Below, one piece after another: positions 1 through 6,323 of a stretch of DNA of 48,841 bases. This stretch comes from Bacteroidales bacterium (GTDB taxonomy: Bacteria > Bacteroidota > Bacteroidia > Bacteroidales > Marinilabiliaceae), in NCBI GenBank assembly GCA_017960905.1, contig JAGCYH010000013.1, positions 1 to 48,841 on the forward strand, read 5' to 3'. A program made the position numbers and the translations under genes. The stretch's first letter is position 1; each line of letters opens with the position of its first letter. The notes under the pieces were generated by a model that made no database searches, was not told the DNA's origin, and saw only the letters and a program-made list of their open reading frames with translations.

Positions 1-1
1 C

Positions 2-1800
2 GACTACTATTTTATGTACGGTGGCAATCCCGACGGTGTAATTGCCCTGATGCGTCAACTTTCGGGCAAAGTGCCGATGTTTCCACTCTGGACTTTTGGT
101 TATTGGCAGAGCAAGGAACGCTACAAAACCCAAGACGAATTATCGGCGTGGTAGAAAAATACCGCACTCTTGGCGTGCCTCTCGACGGCATTATTCAAGA
201 TTGGCAATATTGGGGTAACAATTATCTGTGGAATGCAATGGACTTTCTATCAGAGAGTTTTCCCGATGGCAAAGGAATGATAAAGCGCATCCACGATATG
301 AACGCCCACATTATGATTTCGATTTGGGCAAGTTTCGGACCTATGACAATGCAGTTTAAAGAGTTAGAAAAAGACAACCTCCTCTTTACCTTCGGTACTT
401 GGCCTCAAAGCGGAATTTCGCACATTTGGCCGCCCGTAATGGATTATCCCTCAGGCGTTAAGGTTTATAATCCGTTCCCGCAAAAATCGAAAGACATTTA
501 CTGGAAGTACCTTAAAAAACTCTACGACTACGGCATCGACGCTTGGTGGATGGATTCTACCGACCCCGACTGTTTTTATCCCACCGACGATGATTATGAA
601 TTTTCTACGGGCTTTGGTTCGTTTAGAAAAATGCGCAATGCATTTCCCCTTGCCACTGTTAGCGGAATTTACGAAAATCAACGCAAAGTTTCAGAAAATC
701 AGCGAGTTTTTATAATGACCCGTTCGTCGTATGCAGGTCAGCAACGTTATGGCTCAAATATGTGGAGCGGCGACGTGGCATCGTCGTGGGATATGCTCCG
801 CAAACAGATTCCCGCAGGATTGAATTTTACGCTTACAGGAAATCCAAACTTCAATACCGATATAGGCGGATTTTTCTCTGGTTCGTATAATGTGCTTGGT
901 GTGGCTTCGGGAGCAAAAAATCCTCAGTTTCAAGAACTTTACGTGCGCTGGATGCAGTACGGACTGTTTAATCCTGTGTTCCGTTCGCACGGTGCCGACA
1001 CCCCAAGAGAAATTTACCAGTTTGGCTCGAAAGGCGAACCAATTTACGACGCTATTGAATCTACTATCAATCTGCGTTACAGCCTGTTGCCTTATATTTA
1101 TTCATTGGCTTTTGACGTTACCAAAAACGATGCAAGTTATATGATGCCTTTGTTTGCATATTACCCAAACGACCCAAAAACTCTTCGTCTTGCCGATGAG
1201 TTTATGTTTGGAAAATCGATACTTGCCGCCCCCGTGGTTTCGCCGCAATACACTGACGAAAAGATAATTAAGATAGACGAAATGACTGGTTGGGATCGTC
1301 AAAAAACCGACAATCTTAAAGCATATCCTTCGGTAGATTTTTCTATAAGTAAAACCGCCGAAAAATATCTCCCAAAAGGCGACAATTGGTATTACTATTG
1401 GACCAACCAACTCTACACCGGCGGACAAACCGTCAGCGTGCCTACCACTATTGCTCAAACACCGTTTTTTGTAAAAGCCGGCAGCATTATTCCTTTTGCG
1501 CAGCCTGCGCAAAACACGGTAGAACAATCGCGCGAAACGCTTACCATAAAAATCTATCCCGGTAAGGATTGCACGTTCGAACTGTACGAAGACGAGGGCG
1601 ACAATTACAACTACGAAAAAGGTGATTACTCGATTATAAAGTTTGCTTGGAACAATAAAAGCAACACGTTGACTATCGATACTCGCGAAGGCTCGTTCGA
1701 CGGAATGTTGCAAAACCGCACATTCAAAGTTGTCCGTGCCGACAATGGCAAAACGGCTGACATTCAGTATGTTGGAAAGAAAACGACTGTTAAGCTTTAA
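2..1800 (+). CDS. GH31 glycosidase, alpha-xylosidase-like (5' partial, frameshifted)
   Basis: Family 31 glycoside hydrolase, probably an exported alpha-xylosidase removing xylose from xyloglucan-type oligosaccharides. Frame 2 from base 2 reads a typical GH31 stretch (DYYFMYGGNPDGV ... FPLWTFGYWQSKERYKTQDE), then meets TAG at 152. The family sequence continues in frame 1 from about base 139 (IIGVVEKYRTLGVPLDG) to the stop at 1798-1800. One missing base near 137-140, for example GAATT for GAAATT, explains the break; it is either a sequencing or assembly error or a real mutation. Visible sites: nucleophile Asp in WWMDSTDPD (codon 553-555), acid/base Asp in MWSGDVASSW (codon 772-774), IGGFF, and a C-terminal beta domain like DUF5110 (YEDEGDNYNYEKG). 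The N-terminus lies outside the window. Xylosidase rather than glucosidase specificity is inference. Confidence 0.85.
   Translation, partial: LLFYVRWQSRRCNCPDASTFGQSADVSTLDFWLLAEQGTLQNPRRIIGVVEKYRTLGVPLDGIIQDWQYWGNNYLWNAMDFLSESFPDGKGMIKRIHDMNAHIMISIWASFGPMTMQFKELEKDNLLFTFGTWPQSGISHIWPPVMDYPSGVKVYNPFPQKSKDIYWKYLKKLYDYGIDAWWMDSTDPDCFYPTDDDYEFSTGFGSFRKMRNAFPLATVSGIYENQRKVSENQRVFIMTRSSYAGQQRYGSNMWSGDVASSWDMLRKQIPAGLNFTLTGNPNFNTDIGGFFSGSYNVLGVASGAKNPQFQELYVRWMQYGLFNPVFRSHGADTPREIYQFGSKGEPIYDAIESTINLRYSLLPYIYSLAFDVTKNDASYMMPLFAYYPNDPKTLRLADEFMFGKSILAAPVVSPQYTDEKIIKIDEMTGWDRQKTDNLKAYPSVDFSISKTAEKYLPKGDNWYYYWTNQLYTGGQTVSVPTTIAQTPFFVKAGSIIPFAQPAQNTVEQSRETLTIKIYPGKDCTFELYEDEGDNYNYEKGDYSIIKFAWNNKSNTLTIDTREGSFDGMLQNRTFKVVRADNGKTADIQYVGKKTTVKL
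1494..1514. repeat. Intragenic inverted repeat in GH31
   Basis: TTTTGCGCA, 3-nt loop, TGCGCAAAA: perfect 9-bp arms inside coding sequence. Confidence 0.9.
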
Positions 1801-1821
1801 GAAAAAGTAAAATTATCAGCT

Positions 1822-1860
1822 TGCTTAAGCGCTTTTTTTTCGAAAAAAAGCGCTTAAGCA
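1822..1860. terminator. Bidirectional intrinsic terminator after GH31
   Basis: An 18-bp perfect stem (1822-1839 with 1843-1860) closes a 3-nt loop; each arm contains TGCTTAAGCGCT followed by T7 or preceded by A7. It separates the GH31 gene from the tRNA promoter, whose TTG element begins at 1861, directly after the stem. Confidence 0.85.
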
Positions 1861-1890
1861 TTGCAGATAATAAAAAAGTGAGTACCTTTG
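1861..1890 (+). promoter_or_regulatory. Bacteroidota-type promoter of the tRNA pair
   Basis: A TTG element at 1861-1863 and TACCTTTG at 1883-1890, 19 nt apart, match the known Bacteroidota -33/-7 pattern (TTG, TAnnTTTG). The tRNA-Gly begins 11 nt further on. Confidence 0.75.
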
Positions 1891-1901
1891 CAGTCGCAAA
1901 T

Positions 1902-1974
1902 GCGGAAATAGCTCAGTTGGTAGAGCACAACCTTGCCAAGGTTGGGGTCGCGAGTTCGAGTCTCGTTTTCCGCT
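1902..1974 (+). tRNA. tRNA-Gly (anticodon GCC)
   Basis: Complete cloverleaf: acceptor arm GCGGAAA with TTTCCGC, D arm with AGTTGGTA, anticodon stem CAACC/GGTTG around TTGCCAA (anticodon GCC), and T loop TTCGAGT. The CCA end is not encoded. It decodes GGC and GGU and is cotranscribed with the next tRNA, 7 nt downstream. Confidence 0.95.
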
Positions 1975-1981
1975 CACTCTC

Positions 1982-2068
1982 GCGCAGGTGGTGAAATTGG
2001 TATACACGCTACTTTGAGGGGGTAGTGGTCGCAAGATCGTGTGAGTTCGAGTCTCATTCTGCGCACCA
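1982..2068 (+). tRNA. tRNA-Leu (anticodon GAG)
   Basis: Class II tRNA with a long variable arm (around TGGTCGCAAGATCGT). The acceptor arm is GCGCAGG/TCTGCGC; the anticodon loop TTGAGGG is closed by CTACT/GGTAG, giving anticodon GAG, which decodes CUC and CUU. The 3' CCA is encoded (2066-2068), unlike in the preceding tRNA-Gly. Confidence 0.95.
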
Positions 2069-2093
2069 ATTCATATTTTTGGTTTTTTTATTT

Positions 2094-2135
2094 CACAGAT
2101 ACATATTGTTCGATGATGTGTGTCTGTGTTTTTTT
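2094..2135 (+). terminator. Terminator of the tRNA operon
   Basis: The sequence 2094-2106 (CACAGATACATAT) pairs with 2116-2128 (ATGTGTGTCTGTG) over about 13 bp with two G-U pairs, followed by a run of T to 2135. The rest of the gap to 2198 holds a TAATTTTG box (2139-2146) without a clear partner element, an inverted repeat ATTTTGA/TCAAAAT over that box, and an 8-bp hairpin CGAAAGCA/TGCTTTCG (2162-2178) just before the SDR gene. Confidence 0.7.
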
Positions 2136-2198
2136 ATGTAATTTTGAAAAATCAAAATAAGCGAAAGCAGTGCTTTCGGGCGATATAAATATTTGTAA

Positions 2199-2978
2199 AT
2201 GAAGACGATATGGATTACTGGCGCTTCGTCGGGCATAGGCGAGGCATTGGCATATAAATATTCGCAGGAAGGCTGGCACGTTATTTTGTCGGCGCGGCGC
2301 GCCGACGTGCTTGCCGAGGTGGCTTCGCGTTGCGCTCAGCCAGAGCAGTGTACTGTGGTGCCTATCGATTTGGCTGATACACAGTCGATTGACCGCGCTG
2401 CCGATGAGGTGCTAGCAAAGTTCGACCACATTGATGTTCTGGTCAACAACGGTGGCATAAGCCAGCGTTCGTTGGTTGAAGAGACGCCAGTGGATATCGA
2501 CCGGCGGATAATGCAGGTGGATTATTTCAGCGGAGTGCAGCTCACGAAACGTGTGCTGCCGCTGATGCTCAAAAACGGCGGCGGACATATTGTTGCGATA
2601 AGCAGCATAGTGGGCGTTTTCGGCTTTCCGCAGCGTTCGGCATATTCGGCGGCCAAGCACGCCATACACGGTTTCTACGAAACCGTGTGGGCGGAATTGC
2701 ACGACAGAGGCATCAACACCACTATTGTCTGCCCGGGGCGCATACTCACCAACGTTTCGCTTCATGCGCTCACCAAAGACGGCACGGAGCATGGTGTGAT
2801 GGATCACGCGCAGAAAAACGGCATCTCGGCCGAGACGTGCGCAAAGAAAATCTTCAAGGCTGTAAAACGCAGAAAGAAAGAGATTTACGTCTGTCGAATG
2901 GACGTGCTGATGTGCTATTTCCACCGCTATGCGCGGTGGATTTACTACAAGCTGGTGTCGAAGGTGAAGCCTAACTGA
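2199..2978 (+). CDS. SDR family NAD(P)-dependent oxidoreductase
   Basis: Classical short-chain dehydrogenase/reductase of 259 aa. The N-terminal cofactor site is TGASSGIG (residues 7-14), followed by NNGG, the catalytic Ser in ISSIVGVFG and the YSAAK pair (Tyr and Lys). The PGRILTN segment after the active site is usual for the family. A hydrophobic, basic C-terminus (CYFHRYARWIYYKLVSK) resembles membrane-associated DHRS7-type members. The substrate cannot be told. It stands alone between the tRNAs and the converging der-to-AlaX operon, whose last gene ends 20 nt away; no clear terminator lies between them. Confidence 0.9.
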   Translation: MKTIWITGASSGIGEALAYKYSQEGWHVILSARRADVLAEVASRCAQPEQCTVVPIDLADTQSIDRAADEVLAKFDHIDVLVNNGGISQRSLVEETPVDIDRRIMQVDYFSGVQLTKRVLPLMLKNGGGHIVAISSIVGVFGFPQRSAYSAAKHAIHGFYETVWAELHDRGINTTIVCPGRILTNVSLHALTKDGTEHGVMDHAQKNGISAETCAKKIFKAVKRRKKEIYVCRMDVLMCYFHRYARWIYYKLVSKVKPN

Positions 2979-2998
2979 TGGCGAATAGTTTGGCGTAG

Positions 2999-3463
2999 TT
3001 AAGCCAGTTTGAATCTCATTCGCCAACGATGCCGTTCGGCATCGTACGAATGGCTAATTATTTGAAACAGACCTATTTCCGACGTGTTTTTCACGTGCTG
3101 ACCGATGCAGAGGCACTCATCGAAGTTGCCTACTTTCACTATGCGCACCGTTTCCGATGCGTCGTCGGGTAGGCGGTTGAGATCGAAGCGGCCAGCCGCT
3201 TCGGCTTGTGTGATGATTTCGGTTGTTACATCGAGGTTTTGCTTAATCACCTCGTTCACAGCGTTTTCTATGCGTCGTGCGTCATCGTCGGTAAGGGCGT
3301 GGTCAATCTCATAGTCGAGTTTGCTTTTCTTGCGTTCGATGTGCGCCTCTACGGCGCGGCCGCAGCCGTAGAGATTTATCATAGTGCGGTTTACGATATG
3401 CTCAGTGGTGTGCATAGGCGGAAACTCTTCTTTGTTGTGCGCGTTGAAAACGTTGTTATCCAT
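2999..3463 (-). CDS. Free-standing alanyl-tRNA editing protein (AlaX-type)
   Basis: Small protein of 154 aa resembling the second additional (editing) domain of alanyl-tRNA synthetase. Its zinc-binding pair of motifs is visible: HTTEH (His18, His22) and CIGQH (Cys119, His123). Known members hydrolyse Ser-tRNA(Ala) or Gly-tRNA(Ala), protecting translation from mischarging. It is short, like AlaX-S forms, with no synthetase catalytic domain. It is the last gene of the operon that starts at der, 10 nt after the PagL-like gene. Which mischarged tRNA it clears is unknown. Confidence 0.85.
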   Translation of the reverse strand: MDNNVFNAHNKEEFPPMHTTEHIVNRTMINLYGCGRAVEAHIERKKSKLDYEIDHALTDDDARRIENAVNEVIKQNLDVTTEIITQAEAAGRFDLNRLPDDASETVRIVKVGNFDECLCIGQHVKNTSEIGLFQIISHSYDAERHRWRMRFKLA

Positions 3464-3473
3464 TGTATATCAG

Positions 3474-4688
3474 TTATTTGGATTTTACTTTTTCGCCCCA
3501 AGGCAAGCGGTAACCGACGTTCCATTCGATGAAGTCGGCTTTGGTGAAGCTGTGGGCGTAGATGTTGAGGCCGGCAAAGACGTTGAAAGGCAGCGTGTAT
3601 TTGACGCCGGCGCGTTCGAAGAGGTCTTTTTTCTTCTGGCTTACGCCCGAAGGCTGGTGTATGTAACGTCCCAACTGCGTGACAACGCTCAAGCGGTCGA
3701 TGCAGAGTTCGTGAGCGAGGAACAGTCCGACCGTGTAACGTTTTGAAGCAGGGCCGTTTATGGTGGTTACATCGTTACCGGTGATGCGTATGTCGCTGCC
3801 GAGCCAGTTGTCGTAGACGATGCTGAGGCCGCCGCCCCAGCGGCCTTTGTGGCCGTAGGTGCGCAGGTATTCGAGTTGCAGCGTACCGACGGTGAATTTC
3901 GACCCCATCTGGAACTCTTTGCCGGGCAGGTCGCGCACCTCAGGGTGAGCGACGGTGTCGCACTCGTAGCGTTTGATACCGAATCCGAAGGTTGCAAGCA
4001 CTTCGTGCCCTTTGAGTCGTCCGAAGCCGGTTTTTAGTTCGGGCAGGCTGTATTTGCGCGGCGAGTAGGCTATTTTGACAAACGGCGATAGCATGTTGAG
4101 GCCTTTGTTGGGTTTGCGTACGGCGCCGTTGGAGAAGTGTGTGGCGTTGTAGCCAATGGCAAACGACAGATTGTCGAGCGAATAGCGGTACTCGACGCCC
4201 AACCCGATGTGTACCGTGGCTGGTGAGCCGATGGTTATGTTGTACGGGTTGGTGTATTTGTCGTAGCATTTCCAGTTGAAGGCCACGCCCATGTCGATGT
4301 TGTATTTGATGGCCGAACGTCCTTTGCGCCACATAGTTCCGTTGTAGAACCCGAAAACAGAGTAGGGGCGGCCTATCTCGGCTTTGTTGTCGAGCGTAGC
4401 CGTGTAAACGGCTACGCCGAACGACGGGAAGTTGTGTATGTGCTCCCAGTCTTTACGGCCTGTTGTCTGCCAGCCTACACCGAGGGTGTAGGCGCTGAAG
4501 TTCTTCATCTTCATCTGATGAGCATTCACGCCGTCGAGGAAGTCGTTGGTGTTGGCCATTGTGCCAACATCTATTTTCGTAGTGAGAAACAGCGGACGGC
4601 GTTCGTCGCTGTCGGTTGCCGATGCTGTTATTGCGGAAAGCAACAACGACAGCACTGATAAATGTCTGATTATAAGTTGTTTGTGCAT
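3474..4688 (-). CDS. PagL-like acyloxyacyl hydrolase (lipid A 3-O-deacylase family)
   Basis: Protein of 404 aa with a signal peptide (LSVLSLLLSAITASA) and a beta-barrel composition. The segment ATHFSNGAVRKPNKG matches the PagL active-site region, where His and Ser are two residues apart (HFS). Known PagL enzymes remove the 3-O acyl chain of lipid A in the outer membrane. The protein is about twice the length of Pseudomonas PagL; the second half continues with barrel-like strands and has no recognised domain. It follows the phosphatase-like gene by 7 nt in the operon. Deacylase activity is family inference. Confidence 0.75.
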   Translation of the reverse strand: MHKQLIIRHLSVLSLLLSAITASATDSDERRPLFLTTKIDVGTMANTNDFLDGVNAHQMKMKNFSAYTLGVGWQTTGRKDWEHIHNFPSFGVAVYTATLDNKAEIGRPYSVFGFYNGTMWRKGRSAIKYNIDMGVAFNWKCYDKYTNPYNITIGSPATVHIGLGVEYRYSLDNLSFAIGYNATHFSNGAVRKPNKGLNMLSPFVKIAYSPRKYSLPELKTGFGRLKGHEVLATFGFGIKRYECDTVAHPEVRDLPGKEFQMGSKFTVGTLQLEYLRTYGHKGRWGGGLSIVYDNWLGSDIRITGNDVTTINGPASKRYTVGLFLAHELCIDRLSVVTQLGRYIHQPSGVSQKKKDLFERAGVKYTLPFNVFAGLNIYAHSFTKADFIEWNVGYRLPWGEKVKSK

Positions 4689-4695
4689 TTCTTTT

Positions 4696-6321
4696 TTATT
4701 TTACAATTGGCAGAAGTGTTCCACTGCAACCATTGGGTGCGTTCACTCTGATAAACGAGCAGATAGTAGGCGCGACGTCGGTCATGGAGTGGTTTTCGAG
4801 GAAAGTCTCACGTGGCACTTTCCAGCCGTAGAAGGCGAGCGGTACAGATTCTTTGCCCCAGAGTTGCGTGAGTTGCGAACCGTCGTCTTGTTCTTCGGCC
4901 CAGCCGGGTTCGAGTGTTATGAGTATGTCGCCTGAGCGTTTCGGATTGTAATTCCTTCTGAGAACGTCGATTATGGGCGAGTCGGAGTAGATGCTTGTGA
5001 GGTTTTTGGCGGCGATGGCGTTGCCTATGCCGGCCACCTGATGCAGGAAGTCGGTTGTTTCGTAGAGCAGCGAGTCCCAATTGGCTTTGAGCTCGTTGGC
5101 CACATTGCGGTCGAGGTAAATGGCACCGCTTGAGTAGTTGCGCACCCATTGTCCTTGGCCGTGCAGCGCCATGAGGTAGAGGTTGAGCAGAGCTGTAGTG
5201 CGGCGCAGGCTCACTGTGCCGCGGCTCTTCCATTGGTCGGAGTCGGTGTGAGCCACGTCGTAGCAGCCCTGAGCTGCGGTGAGTACCACGAGCGTGTTGT
5301 CCATGCCTATGTTGGCGTCGATTACTTTGAGCATACTTGCTATATTTTCATCGAGGCACATCAGAAGGTCCTCTGTCTCAGCGTCTAACGGTTGCCGTTT
5401 GAGGCCACACGAAGGTGTGGCCGAAAACTCGACGGTGAGCAGGTCGGGGATGTCGTCTTTGCCCAACCCTTCGTTGACGATAGCCCACGCGGCGAAGTCG
5501 CGTATCATGTTGTTGCCCGAGGGCGAGCCTGGAATGAGCGAATATTTGTCGCGTCGCGGGTTCTGGTTTTGCAACGGGTAGTAAAACGTGCGTTGCTGGC
5601 TGCCACTGTTGAAGTACTGCCATTCGTGGTAAGTGCTTATGTCGGCTTTGGGCGCCCAGTATTTTGTAATGAACACATCGGGCATCCGTTTGTTGTTAAA
5701 GTCTGCTATCCAGTTATTTGTAGAGTCGGGCGAGTAGCCCACGTAAGTCATTTCGCCGTTTCGGGTGTTGAACCAGAAGGTTGGTTCGGCGGTGCGCACG
5801 CCCGAGGCCCACATGAGTTTCTGCGGGTCGAAACCTATAGACATTATTTTGGCGTGTCGGTTGTAAATCTTACGAATCTCGTTGCCTATGGTAGAGCAGA
5901 GCAGAAGGCCGTTTTGAGGCATTCTGTTGGTGTCGTTTTTCTGATAATTCTCGCCGTATACGGCGTGAATTTTCTTGTTCGTCAGGTGGTCGATCCAAGT
6001 CTCACTCACAATACCGTGAGTGGCTGCCGGAGCGCCGGTGAAGAGTGTTGCAAGGTTTTTGCCCGAATAATTGCCGCCGGCGTCGTAGTAGGCGTTGAGA
6101 AATTGCGAGCCATGGTTTATTATGCGGTTGAAACCGTCGTTGCCGCAGCGGGTGCGGATTATCTCAAGTTGCTCATTATTAAGGTTGTCGATAAGCAGAA
6201 TGAGCACCAACTTAGGTTTTTCGCTGCAAAGCGATGTGTTGCTCTGTTGGGCTTTTACGGTTTGCGCAATGAACATTGCGCAAATCAGAAATAATATTTT
6301 AAGTTTGTTTATCATATTCAT
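4696..6321 (-). CDS. Alkaline-phosphatase-superfamily protein lacking metal ligands (probable pseudoenzyme)
   Basis: Secreted protein (signal peptide KLKILFLICAMFIAQTVKAQ) with the fold of PafA-type phosphatases: LLIDNL (Asp45 kept), GNDGFNRIINHG, LATLFTGAPAATHGI, LTAAQG and MTDVAPTICSF align block by block. The nucleophile position is Ser86 (Thr in PafA). The metal residues are mostly gone: the family STDYVGH is SATPSCGL, the family ADHG is AAQG, and the late His motif is absent. Catalysis by the usual two-zinc mechanism therefore looks impossible. I chose ATG 6321; a TTG at 6327 would overlap uvrA by 4 nt, and ATG 6315 is also possible. Its role is unknown; it may bind a phosphorylated ligand. 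Confidence 0.8.
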   Translation of the reverse strand: MNMINKLKILFLICAMFIAQTVKAQQSNTSLCSEKPKLVLILLIDNLNNEQLEIIRTRCGNDGFNRIINHGSQFLNAYYDAGGNYSGKNLATLFTGAPAATHGIVSETWIDHLTNKKIHAVYGENYQKNDTNRMPQNGLLLCSTIGNEIRKIYNRHAKIMSIGFDPQKLMWASGVRTAEPTFWFNTRNGEMTYVGYSPDSTNNWIADFNNKRMPDVFITKYWAPKADISTYHEWQYFNSGSQQRTFYYPLQNQNPRRDKYSLIPGSPSGNNMIRDFAAWAIVNEGLGKDDIPDLLTVEFSATPSCGLKRQPLDAETEDLLMCLDENIASMLKVIDANIGMDNTLVVLTAAQGCYDVAHTDSDQWKSRGTVSLRRTTALLNLYLMALHGQGQWVRNYSSGAIYLDRNVANELKANWDSLLYETTDFLHQVAGIGNAIAAKNLTSIYSDSPIIDVLRRNYNPKRSGDILITLEPGWAEEQDDGSQLTQLWGKESVPLAFYGWKVPRETFLENHSMTDVAPTICSFIRVNAPNGCSGTLLPIVK

Positions 6322-6323
6322 TA

